Assembly (NCBI GenBank): GCA_029216955.1
Contig: JANAVB010010791.1
Coordinates: 1,838,982-1,902,981, forward strand
Direction of reading: 5' to 3'
DNA length: 64,000 nucleotides
Origin: Iris pallida
Taxonomy: Eukaryota > Streptophyta > Magnoliopsida > Asparagales > Iridaceae
The notes beneath the pieces were generated by a model. It did no database searches and was not told the DNA's origin. It saw only the letters and a list, made by a program, of their open reading frames with translations. Both the position numbers and the translations under genes were made by a program. Positions 30,822 through 41,971 of the stretch are shown piece by piece. Every line of letters begins with the position of its first letter. Within the stretch, counting starts at the first letter, position 1.

Positions 30822-33800
30822 TCAAAAAGGATTGTTGCTATTGATGTTGCTTGTTCCCAAATTTGCTCTGACACTAGTATTCCATATAGGTCTAAACACA
30901 AAATTTATTGGCCTTGGTGGTAGAATTGCTGCAATATTGTTAGCCCTGACAGACACTCCCAGGTTTTGATGTATCAATTCACTCCCAGACTTGAAGGGAA
31001 TGGTAGATGAGTGAGGAGGTTGAGTACTTGGATGCATCAAATTGGAAGAACCTGGAGTTGAATTGGAAGGAACTGATTGTTGTTGTGGTGATGAAGGTAT
31101 TTATGGTCCTCATGTGGCCATAGCATCCTTCTTCTTACCCCTTGAAGTCTTTGGCCTCTTGTAAGCAGTGGCAGTCTTTTGAATTACCCTTTGTTTTGGT
31201 TCTTTGGGTGGCCTTGGTGCCCTTGGTGTTCTCTGGTTCCCTCCAACTGGTCCTCCTTGACAACCTCTAGCATTATGATCAGCTGGTAACTTGTACCTCC
31301 CATAAATCCTTACTTCTTGCCAGACCTTGGTAGCTCATTATCCTTCCTCCTCCTAACACCCTTTGGTCTTCCAGGTTGCCTTCTTGTAGCCGGTGGACCA
31401 ACTTCATATGGTGGCTGTAAAAAAATATAGAACAAAATAGATAGAAGTGACTTGATCCCATAAGCTTTGCAATGGAACAAATATAGAATTCAGTGTATGT
31501 TAAAAAAATAATGTTAACTTACTTGATCCCATAAGCTTTGCTGAGGCAATGGAACAATCTTTCCAACATAAGTCTCCTTGTAGGTATTAGCATGATAGTA
31601 CTGACTTATGAACCTATACCAAGACAAGTATTTTATGAGCAAAAGAATATACTATATGTATCTATAATGTATACCAAAATAAGTATCTATACTGCTATGT
31701 ATCTATAATGTTATATGTATCTATAATGTATCTAAACTGCTATACTTACATTGTCCATGTGGGCCTGATAGGTAATAGTGCAGCTACAACATGTACATAT
31801 GGTATCCCTGTTAAATCCCATACATGACAGTCACAAGTTTTGGCTTTAATATCAACTACCCATGTATTTTCAATAGAGAAAAAACTTGTGACACAAAATG
31901 ACCCCTCATCAGCATCATTGACCTGAAACTGGTTGACTTGCTTTGACCTGTGCTCAATGATCTTCTTCGCTTTTGGAGTCAAGTCATTCTCATCCCATGC
32001 TTTAGAAACCATCTTCCTATCATAGTTAATTGCATGAACATCACATGATACATCTCCACAATCATAGTGATGGGCCTCCCTCTGATGTCCCTTATCCAAC
32101 TGTTGAAGCTCTCAGAAAAGTTATTGGTTATGTGCTCACACTTGGATGTCTTATCAAAGAATGCTCTACACCATCTTCTCATGTCCTCTTCCATCAGATA
32201 CTGAAGACCCTCGTAACATTTTTCAGACAGTGTTTTGATCCATTTAGCAGTGTCAACCTCTTTGTAGGCCCTAGCTGCACCCCAGGTAAGATGCTTCAAA
32301 TGTAGGCTACTGCTGATACGAGACTTGAAGTTCTTATAGAAATGTCTGAAACAAAATCTGTGGGGGTGTCCATAGAATTCAGTGTCAACTGCACTCCCTA
32401 GGTCTTTCTGCCTGTCAGATATGAATGTTATCTTCCTGGATGTTGCAACAACTTGTCTTTAATAATTGAAAGGAAATGGCCCCATGTAGCTTCACACTCT
32501 GAAGTGCAAAGAAAGATGGCAAGGGAAAACAATCCATTGTTACCATCTAAAGCAGTTGCTGGCAAACACACACCTCCATGCTTTCCTTTCAAATGACATC
32601 CATCTAACCCAACTAATGGTCTGTAACCTTTTATGAACCCTGTGAAGCTTGCATTGTACCCTATGCATAAGTAGCCAAATTCAATGGTCCCTGCTATATT
32701 CCCACAGTATGCTACACTCCCAGGATTGGATTTTATTACCTGCTGTGCAACCTGAGGACATTTCCTATAACTTTCATCATAACCACCAAACAACTTCTCC
32801 TTCACTCTGAATATTGCCATATGTGCAGTCCAATAGGAGACCTTAACTGTAAACTTGGACCACATTTGCCTCTGAGTATCCTTTGCCTTCCATGATGTGT
32901 GGTGTGCTTTAATGTCATCTTCCAACACATCAGCTATGAACTTGTTGTTAGCCATTTTGTTTGAGAGCTTTGAGGTGTGCTTGCAAGCGTGGGCTTCATT
33001 AAGCTGTCTAAGTATACATGTAGTCCTGTCAGGTAAAATTCTGACCCTGCACAACCATGGACATGTCTTTCTTCACACACACCATATCCTATTTGATTCA
33101 TTCTTAACAAATTTAATTTCAAATTTTTTATAGCAAAAGTCCTTAAAAATCTTCTGCACTCACTAGGATTCATCTATTGTTGACCTAGGACTAGTGCACC
33201 CACAATTGGAGCCCTGTATTCCTCCTCACCCATCTCACCCTCACTGTATAAGTCATCAAATTGAGCAGGTCTATGATCATATTCAGAAGCAGATGATGGA
33301 CAACTATGATATTCCTCTTCAGGCTTTAGTTCATCAATTTGAACTTTCTTCCTTCTCTGAAATTCTTCCCTCTGAAACTCTGTTTCTTCCCCCCATTCAT
33401 TTCTGTTTTCTGAAATATGGTCATCACTGTTTGGTACATAATCCTCACCCCTCCTATGTTTCTTCCTCCACTGCCTCCTCTGCATGTGTTCCCTCTGCAT
33501 GTGTACCCTCTGCTTGTGTACCCATTGCCTGTGTACCCTCACCATCTATATTTGAACCATCACCCTATTTTCCAGCCTCTGCTTGACCATCTTTACCACT
33601 AATATTGAAGACCCTTGATGGCATTGCATCCAACTGCTCCTCTGGGAGGTCCACATCACTATCACTAGGTAGAGGTTCAACATTCTCATGTTCCAATTGA
33701 ACAACAAGTTTCTAGGTGATTTATGTGCTACTCTCTTTACAAGTGTTCTCCTATTTTTAATTGGTTGCATGGTAATTTATGCTTGTGCCAGAATATGTTG

Positions 33801-34074
33801 TTGTTCTTGGCTTGTCTCTTTACCAATCTCTTCTAAGAACAAGTGTATTTCTCCATTCTTGTCAGGCAATTGGTTGCCAATCATATCCAACAACTTAGCA
33901 TCAGTAAGAACCTCCACTCTTTCACCATTTTTTTGAGTCATCAACCAAGTGGTACTTATAACTAGCCTCTAAAGTATTACTCTAAATTATGTAGGGTATA
34001 TCCAATAAAGTAACCAAGTCTGGGTCCACTTCAACAGCTACAGAACTACCATTCACATAGTGGACCCTAAGCAT
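30822..34074 (-). pseudogene. MuDR-type MULE transposase gene, spliced, degraded
   Basis: The start at 34074 opens a PB1-like N-terminus (MLRVHYVNGSSVAVEVDPD) typical of plant MuDR proteins. It is followed by an acidic region with EGTQA/EGTHA repeats (about 33540-33480), a stop codon just before 33173, the MuDR N-terminal domain (CRRFLRTFAIKN, VCEERHVHGCAG) and the MULE core. Core residues: LDGCHLKGKHGG (Asp, about 32610), FISDRQKDLG (Asp, about 32420), NFSESFNSWI (Glu, about 32100). The SWIM finger CDCHVWDLTGIPYVH lacks its third Cys (Tyr instead). A clean donor GTAAGTAT after TWTM and acceptor TATAG at about 31619 join an exon with QYYHANTYKETYVG. Further exons hold RRQPGRPKGVRRRK and a tail ending at 30822. 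Stops and frameshifts (about 33960, 33550, 33173, 33060, 32430, 32040, 31330) make it inactive. Confidence 0.88.
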
Positions 34075-34739
34075 GACTTTTCTACATAATTATACAAGTA
34101 TGCACACATATAATAACATGCTTACAAACAACATACTATAGTGGACCCATTCAGAAAGCAAAACAATGAATAGACTCAACAATGAATAGAGAGGAAAGTA
34201 AAAGTTAGGAAAGTATAACTTACACTGGGAGACTGGCTTTCATCATATCATCTACCAGAGGAAGCTCTGAATGAGAAAGGGGTTTTTTTGGGATTGAGAA
34301 ATTTAGGACATAGCTAAGATCTGAAAAAGAGAGAAAAATGTCGAAGGTGCTTAGAAAAAGAACTACATAATAAATCTTTTATATATTAAAGGAAAAAATT
34401 GCAAAAAATTTGAATATTACCTGACTTGCAGACTTTGCCATGGGAGCTGGACGATCTTCCTGTAACACACGATGAGATCGAATGGAAGGGACGTGATCGA
34501 ATGAAAGGGGGTTAGGTAAGAGTCGATTACGGAATAGAATTTGGGGATTAGGTAACGGAAGGGAATTTGGGGATTAGGTTACGGAAGGAAATTAGGGATT
34601 TGGGTCTTCGAGTGAAAAAAGAGTTTGGGAGAGAGAGAGGCGGTTAGGAGATTATTAAGGGGGGTAGTTTAGGAATTCCATAAAGAGTTTCTAAGGGTTG
34701 TAAGTCAACAGTTCAAAGAAGGGGTATTTACATCCAAAA
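34075..34739. promoter_or_regulatory. Leader and promoter region of the MuDR transposase gene
   Basis: The stretch between the transposase start and the right TIR holds no other frame. Possible splice sites flank an untranslated exon around 34220-34330. Near the TIR the text is purine-rich (GAGAGAGAG at 34628). Confidence 0.4.
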
Positions 34740-34870
34740 AAGTCCACGAATGAGGGTTTCTGTTAGTGAAGAACGAAAACTGTTAGAAGTGGGGGCTGTT
34801 CTTAATTAATACAAAACTGTGGGGTGCACCCTTAATATGGGTAATCCAAGTGGAAGGGTGAGTCAAAATT

Positions 34871-35578
34871 TTTTTTTTAAAGCAAAAGGAGAATATATAA
34901 ATAAGAAGCAAAAGGAAGCGGAGGAGCTCCCTGTGGCGCTGGGCCAAAAAACCCAGCAACCTACAAAATAAGTGTAGGGCCTACTACACCCACCAAAAGA
35001 TAAAAATAGACTACATAATGCAAAACAAGAAAGACGCTAATGGTCGCCCGAGTCCGGTTGCTCCCGTAAAATCGCCACGCAAATTGCCGAAGGGAGAGCC
35101 GTAGTGTGGGAGAAGATCTGTGCTTCTTTGGACACCAAAGTCCGAGACGCAAGAGCTTTTGACACGCCGTTGTCTTCTTTCGGACACAAAACCACCTCGA
35201 TGTCGGAAGAAATCATACTCTTGATTTTTCTATAATTGTATTCAATTGGCCAAGGATTTTTGGCTTTCCCCTTCAGAATTTTATATAACCGATCCGATGT
35301 GGTCTCCATGGTAGTAATCTCCAAGTTTTTATCTTTACAAAGGGCCAAACCCCATATTAGCTCACCAACCTCAGGAAGCAAGGTGGACCCACATTGGAAG
35401 AAATTCTGAAATGCCATCACACAAAGCCCGACCAAGTCCCAGATAATGCCGCCAACTACCGTACTGCTGCCCGAGTCTGACTTGCCACTCACATTTAGCT
35501 TCAGCCCAAAGCTGGGCGGCCACCAGCCCAATCTCACGTGCGCCCATCTGCCGGTAGTAGACATAGCAGGTTCATTAT
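34871..35578 (-). pseudogene. LINE 3' end: RNase H domain and poly-A tail (segment 2 of 2)
   Basis: On the minus strand the frame resumes after the copia insertion with WAHVRLGWWPPSFGLKLNV and continues through an RNase H-like (RVT_3) domain to a stop at 35037. A 3' untranslated region ending TTCTCCTTTTGCTTT plus a poly-A tract (T-run at about 34869-34878) follows. Catalytic positions are eroded: the expected NVDG reads NVSG and the ESDS block reads ETTS. This is the tail of a plant LINE-1 type ORF2. It joins 43325 through the ATTAT duplication. Confidence 0.82.
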
Positions 35579-36953
35579 TGTTAGTGCCGGGGCATAATTT
35601 TTCGATGAAAACTGAGAATATGAAATAATTGTAAAAACAATGTTTCAACGCAACACTTCTAGGAAGGTTGCACAAGTATAACGAAGATCTAAAAAGATAT
35701 CGTTATGATATTACGAGAATCTAAAAAGATTTCGTATCACAGCAATCAGATCGTAGTACTTCTAAAAAGAAGATACAATCAGAATTACTGGCAGCAACGA
35801 AGAAGGTGACTGGCGAAAGGTGGAAGAACTCCTACTGGGGTGAATGATCACCGTTGTTCAAAGCTTTATTTGCCCTACACGAACAGCTTCCAGGAACCAG
35901 CAAGTTCGTCGGAGAACTTGGAACACTCCTCTTCTGACTCCTCGGATGGACACGAACTCCCGTACAAAAGCAACGCTGGTACGGCGCCTTTCCTCTCTCT
36001 CTCAAAGGCTGCAGATCAGAACTGTGTTAAAGAACACGTCTGAATTCTCTGTTTCCTTGTGCTAAAGAACACTTCATAAACTTTCTGGTGGCTTCTCTTC
36101 TATTCTGTAATGAGCCTTGAGAGAGAGGATGCCTTATAAAGGCCCTGCAGCAACTGGTCGGTTGCCACAAAGTTAGGGACGTGGTAATAACCACCCCGAA
36201 CATGTAGCAACCGTCTAGAACATGCAAACGCACATTCTGCTGCCAACTGCACACCCAGCACTCCTTAACTTTGTGCGACAGAACACGTACTGAACTGTGC
36301 ACACTACATACTGCACGCACTGCACGCATTGCGCGCACTGCACGTACTGCACACACTGCGCGCTCTGTACGACCAGCGCAACCAGCGCAACCCAGCACAA
36401 CCCTGTGCAACCCAGCACAACCCTGCGCAACCCAGCGTAACCCTGCACAACCCAGCCAACCCAGCGTACCCAAGCGCAACCTGAGCGCAACCTGGGCGCA
36501 CACCTGGGCAGAGCAATTGGGCTTGTGCACCTAGGCATGCACAATTGGGCAGCACAACTGGGCTTGCGCAACGTGGCTGCGCAAGTGGCTCGCAACTAGC
36601 GCAACTAAAGCGTACTATGTGCCTAGCGATGATGCTGACGTACTAAGTGCAAAGTGCGCCAACAAAATACCACATTTCACCTCATGAGCCCATGATCCCG
36701 AGTCTAGTCGCTAAGCCCCTACGGAGCTTAGCTCCTATGGAAATAAATTTCCCAAGAGCAAAAAGCATGAATGCTTTCATTGTTGATTTTAGCCTTTTTT
36801 CCATTAGAAAAATAACCCCATGGCAAACCCATGTGCACCTCCACACCACATGTGCATCTCCAATAATAGCAAAGCTAACATATAGAGATACAAACTCTTT
36901 GGCCTATCCGATCTGGGACTAAAGTTTCTAAAGGAAAGGCCAAAACTCCAACA
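35579..36953 (-). repeat. 3' LTR of the large copia element
   Basis: It matches 41972-43319 over its length with moderate substitution. It contains a CTTTATAAGG TATA-like box on the minus strand (36132-36141), a GC-rich array of CGCACTG and AACCCAGCGC-like units (36290-36610) and the CTTTGAACAACGGTGATC landmark near 35840. Confidence 0.93.
36290..36610. repeat. Short-period GCACTG / AACCCAGCGC array inside the LTR
   Basis: First the hexamer-like CGCACTG/CACGTACTG units, then a roughly 10-bp AACCCAGC(G/A)C unit repeated about a dozen times, then CTGGGC/TTGCGCA units. The sister LTR has the same order at 42700-42945 with fewer AACCCAGC copies. Several open frames here reflect the repeat and are not genes. 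Confidence 0.85.
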
Positions 36954-38039
36954 ATCCCCCACATATCTCTATATAGGGTATAAGTGTTCCCCACAGTAAC
37001 TGTCCATCATGCATTAGGAGAGATGTCGCTGACGACTTGAATCTTCCCGCATGGGTCAAAAATTAGACTATAATACAAGAATGGACTAAGCCTTGAATTC
37101 TGCATCATAGCTAAAATTCTTTCCACTCACATAATGTAGTTACATGTGCTTCTGGCTACACATTAAAGGCCCTGTGCCAGCCTGGTTTCAGTGTATAATT
37201 TGGGCGTCTACAAATTTACCCTCAAGAGACGGCCTGAATATCTCTTTGTCCATACACTATAGGTGAATTCATTATAAAGAGACATGGCATGAAGCGCTTT
37301 GCGCTTCTCTTGCGGTGCTACGCCGCCATGACATGGCTTAAAGTCGAGGCCTTACCTCGTACCGGGAACCTCATCGTAGTGTCATACTACTGTAGCATGA
37401 GGCAACCGCCTCTTTGTAGTGCCAAACTATCCAGCATGAAGCCTTAGGCTCCCTTACAGTATTATGCCGCAATGACATGGCTTGCAAGGCTGAGGCTTTA
37501 TCCCTAACCGGGTACCTTATTGTGGTGTCGTGCCACTGTAACATGAGGAACTCCTCCTCTTTATAGTGCGGACTACACCCCTCTTTATTTTTTAACATAC
37601 AACATTAGGCTAACTGCCTATTTACGGTGCTACGCCGCTGTGACTTGGCCTGCAAAGCCGAGGCTTTATCCTATTCCTGGACAGCACCCCACATATAGGA
37701 ACCTCATTGTGGAGTCACCCCACTGTAGCATGGAGTTTTACTCCTTGTAGTGCTGCTCTACCGTGCTTCCTGTAAAGCACACCAGGCATTCACTCTGCCT
37801 GTGAACTCATTAAGGCAATTAAGCCAACCTTCCCACAGGAACCGTTTTCCGCAGAAAACAACAGTAGACAACAGTGGTTATAGGTCCGTAACCTCTCCAT
37901 GCCCAATAGAACATGTACCCACCATTCCTGATATTCTTCCGATTAGTAGTCCTCCCTTGAACCAAAAGCTAGATGCTTAGTAGATAAATCTTTGAACTAA
38001 TAGCATAAAACTTTATGGTAGGAATACAATAATACAATA
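36954..38039 (-). other. Copia 3' non-coding region with ~3 tandem units
   Basis: Between the polyprotein stop and the polypurine tract lie about 1.1 kb without coding sequence. Units containing GCTACGCCGC..TGACATGGC and CATTGTGG(A/T)GTC.C.CCACTGTAGCATG recur at about 37310, 37465 and 37640. The same arrangement exists in opposite orientation at 1085-1834. Confidence 0.8.
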
Positions 38040-41000
38040 TCAGAATGCCTTCAAGCCCATTTTATTAGCTGTGTCATCGACCAGCTGGCGCTTGAGGCCC
38101 TTGGTGAACGGATCCGCCAGTTCTCCTGACTCCGAACATCAATCACTGTAATAACACCTCTCTTGATAAGATCGTGTACTGCCCTGTGCTTCAACCGCAC
38201 AGTCCTCTTCTTCCCGTTGAAGAGGTCATTTGATGCCACCGCCGCAGTTGCCTGTCGCAGTATATCGGTATCGCCGGTATTTGCGCCCCAATTATTGGAA
38301 GATCATACATGAGCTCCCGAAGCCATTCTGCTTCCTTGGCTGCGGTATCAAGTGCAAAGAACTCAGATTCTATGGATGACCGCGAGAGCATAGTCTGCTT
38401 CTTCGACTTCCACGATATAGTAGCTCCACCCATTATGAAAATGAATCCACATGTGGACCTCTCGCTCTCCACCTCTGAGCACCAGCTGGCATCACTGAAG
38501 CCTTCCACTACCGACGGATCTCCGCTGTAGTACAGTGCATATGTCTGAGTCTTCTTGAGATATCTCATAACCCGTTTCACAGCTTTCCAGTGTTCAGTAC
38601 CTGGATAGCTCGTGAAACGACTTAGCATTTCTACGGTAAAAGCTATGTCAGGCAATTGTGGCATTAGTATCATACATCAAACTTCCAATTACGCTTGCAT
38701 ACTCTAGCTGCCTGACGCTTTCCCCTGAATTAGACTTTAGCTTCAGATCATACCTGTACGACGTATCGATCCCAGGAAGATCCCGATACCCATAACGAGT
38801 GATCATTTTCTCAATATAATGAGACTGTGACAGCGCTAGTCCAGTGTCTGTCCGGATGATCTTGATCCCTAAGATCACATCAGCTTCCCCCAAGTCCTTC
38901 ATACTGAACTTGCTTGAGATGAATTTCTTTGTCTCCGTGACACAACTAATATCTGTACCAAGGATAAGCATGCCGTCCACGTACAGACAAACGATCACAC
39001 CTCTTCCATCAGCGAACTTCGTGTAAACACACTTGTCCGTATCGATGATTATGTAACCATTTGACCTTATAACTTTGTCAAATTTCTCATGCCACATCTT
39101 GGGAGCTTGTTTAAGACCGTACAAGGATTTTACCAACTTGCAGACTTTGTCTTCAAGACCCCTGATGACAAATCCCTCTGGCTGTTGCATGTAAATCTCT
39201 TCGGTCAGCACACCATTTAGAAAAGCCGTATTCACATCCATCTGATGTATCACCATCTTATGTATTGCTGCGAGAGCAATCAACATTCTGATGGTGGTCA
39301 TCCGGGCTATTGGAGCATACGTGTCAAAATAGTCAATCCCCTGCTTCTGAGAAAACCCCTTGGCTACCAACCTAGCATTGAACTTGTCAATAGTTTCGTC
39401 TGCTTTTATCTTCTTCTTGAAGATCCATTTGCATCCGATGGGTTTCGCTCCTTCAGGAAGATCAACCAACACCCAAGTGTTATTTGCGGTGATGGAATCA
39501 ATTTTATTGTCAATCGCCTCCTTCCAAAAAACTGCGTCTCTGGTCTTCATCGCCTCATTATAGGTAAGCGGATCTGCTTTCACATGATATGTGACAAAGT
39601 TACTTCCGAAGTCTTTTGGCCTCCTCACTCGCTTCGTTGACGGCTCAGCGAGATCTGGTTCAACCGTTGTTTCAACAACAACATCTTCTTGGACCACATC
39701 TTCATTGAAGACCTGTGCACCCTCATTGTTCTCCGAAACATCCGCAAGAACAATATTCTTGTGCCTTGCAAATTTATCTTCAAAATATTCTGTGTCGTGA
39801 GATTCAATGATATGATTTGACTCAATATCAAGAAATCTCCGAGCATTACTCTTCTCGGCATACCCCAAGAAGATCGTCTTAGTAGTCCTTGTCCCAAGCT
39901 TCTGAATCTTTAGATCTGGAAGCTTGACATATGCCAGACACCCCCACACTCGAATGACATTCAAGTTAGGTCTGACCTTGAACCAGAGTTCATGAGGAGT
40001 AACGTCTGAAGTTGCATGAGGCACTCTATTTAGAATAAAAGTGTCCGTCAATGCAGCTTCTTCCCAGTAGCACTTAGAAAGACCAGCAGTCAACAATATT
40101 GAGTTAATCATTTCTGTTAACGTTCTGTTCTTCCTCTCTGCTAATCCGTTTGATTGAGGAGAGTACGGAGCCGTAGTCTCATTGATAATTCCATGTTCTT
40201 TGTAGAACGATGCGAATTCATGATACCTGTACTCTCCACCTCGATCACTTCTTATCCTTTTGAGTTGTTGTCCAGTCTGCCGCTCAGCTTCGGCTCTGAA
40301 CTCCTTGAACTTCTCGAATGCTTCATCTTTAGCCTTCAGCAAGTAGACGAATGCATACTTTGAGAAGTCAACGATGATGGTTATGAAATACTTCATCCCG
40401 TCCTTTGTAGAGAACTGTTTGAAGTCATAGATATCGGAGTGTACCAACTCCAGAAGATCTGTACTTCGATTAACCCGAGGAAAGGGTTTCCTTGTGATCT
40501 TTGTTTGAGCACAAACTTCACATTTCTCTACCTTACCCCCACACTTGGAGATAAGTCCTAGACTAGACATTCTGTTTATTCGTTTACAATGAACATGTCC
40601 TAGCCTATTATGCCACAACTCAAGAGTATAAGCAGAATGAGTGACTTCATTAATCACATTAATTACATTGGACTGATTTATAAGCTGAATTTTGAACATT
40701 CCTTCGATATAAAAAGCTTTCCCGAAATATATTCCTTTGATAGACATCACCATTTGGCCAACATTGATGTCCATCATGAGGCCTGCTTTGCAGAGTAGGC
40801 CTCCTGCGATCAGGTTCTTGGCGATAGCAGGTACGTGCTTCACGCCTTGAAGCGTCAGAGACTTCCGAGAAGTCAGCTTCAACACCACCGTCCCGATCCC
40901 GAGCACTTCAGCTTGTGCCTGGTTCGCCATCATAACCACTTCAGAAGTAGGTGTATAGGTAGTGAACCACTCCTTACTGGAGCAAACATGGCAGGAGACT

Positions 41001-41949
41001 CCAGTGTCTACCCACCAGTCAGAGTCAGTCCTTACCGCATCAACCTGTACAATCATAGCAACAATGTCAGTGATCATAGATACCTTACTAGGCTCTCCTT
41101 GCTCTGATTGCTTGGTTTTTGCTTTGCACTCATTCTTAAAATGGCCTATCTTGCCACACTTGAAGCAAGGCATTTGAGACTTTGGCTTCTTTTTCTTGAT
41201 AGAAGTTCCCTTGACTTTTAGATTGTCAGGGTCCTTCTTCTTGCTATGGAAAGTCGCCTGCTTTTCCTTTGGTTCCTTGGTCTGAACCAGATTGGCGTTA
41301 GCCAATTGCTTGGACAGTGTGTCCACCTTCAGTTGAGCCCGCATCTGGTTCTCAACATATATTTCCTGCAAGAGATCTTCAAGACTGATCTCAAGCTTCT
41401 TCCTATGCATGTTTGCATAGAACTTGCTCCACCCAGCGGAGAGCTTTGAGACAATCCCTCCAACAACAAACTTGTCGGGGAGGGGCATCGTCTCGTCTTC
41501 TAGCTTCTGTCGCAGTTTCAGGAACTCCTTCACCTGCGGTAGCATAGACTTTTCGTCCTCAAAGAACCACTTGTGATATTTTTCAACCACAAATATTTTA
41601 CTGCGGTTCTTATCTTCTTCGTAGAGTTTTTCTAGAGACTCCCATATGTCTCTAGCGATATTCTTCTTAGAATAGGATTCTGCAAGGGAATCCTCCATAG
41701 CATTCAGGATAAGCAGCCTGTAAATGCTATTTTCCCTTCTCCACTTGGCCTGAAGTTTAGTAGCCGCAGAGATTGCGGCAGCAGACCAGTATCTGGAACG
41801 GTAGGTTCCTCTTCAAGAAGCACGTGATCCACGTCTCTCAGTTGAAGAGTGAGAAAAACCTTCCTCTTCCAGACTTGATAATGCTCTCCATCAAACTTTT
41901 CTAATTTGTAAAAGTCAGTATTGAGGAGTGAAGCATTAACGTTTTCCAT
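38040..41949 (-). pseudogene. Copia gag-pol polyprotein, frameshifted
   Basis: Start at 41949 (MENVNASLLNTDFYKLEKFDG). Order: gag; frameshift near 41780; zinc knuckle CFKCGKIGHFKNEC; protease WWVDTGVSCH (DTGV instead of the common DTGA); GAG-pre-integrase LWHNRLGHV; integrase with HSD, SDRGGEY and GLAERKNRT (DDE triad intact); reverse transcriptase with WIFKKK, VNTAFLNG and LYVDGM; and RNase H (SDASWCSE...ISWKSKKQ). The expected reverse transcriptase YVDD reads YVDG, removing a catalytic Asp. Frameshifts near 38665 and 38235 split RNase H, and the end is at 38040. The main open part is 38648-41698 (1016 codons). The protein would copy element RNA into DNA in particles; this copy cannot. Confidence 0.95.
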
Positions 41950-41971
41950 CGTAGCAATAAAACTTTGAGAT

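Larger units (their letters stand above)
25314..34870. mobile_element. Long-TIR MuDR-type MULE (about 6 kb before nested insertion)
   Basis: Left terminus 25314-25438 and right terminus 34740-34870 are inverted copies: AAATTTTGACTTACCCCAC against AATTTTGACTCACCCTTCC. Shared blocks include CATATTA(A)GG.TGCACCC, TTAATTAAGAA, CCCCCA.TTCTAACAGTTTTCGT and ACTAACAGAAA. Weaker similarity continues past the nested element (29010-29060 against 34660-34735), so the TIRs exceed 200 bp. Inside are a + strand GRF/CCHC gene and a minus-strand MuDR transposase gene, convergent. Both flanks are T/A runs, so the usual 9-bp duplication cannot be verified. The right end abuts the poly-A tail of a LINE, a plausible T-rich target. 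Confidence 0.85.

Noticed and set aside
36215..36595. Cys/Ala-rich frames in copia LTRs (also 42613-42985)
   Set aside because: They read through short-period tandem repeats and sit inside LTRs.
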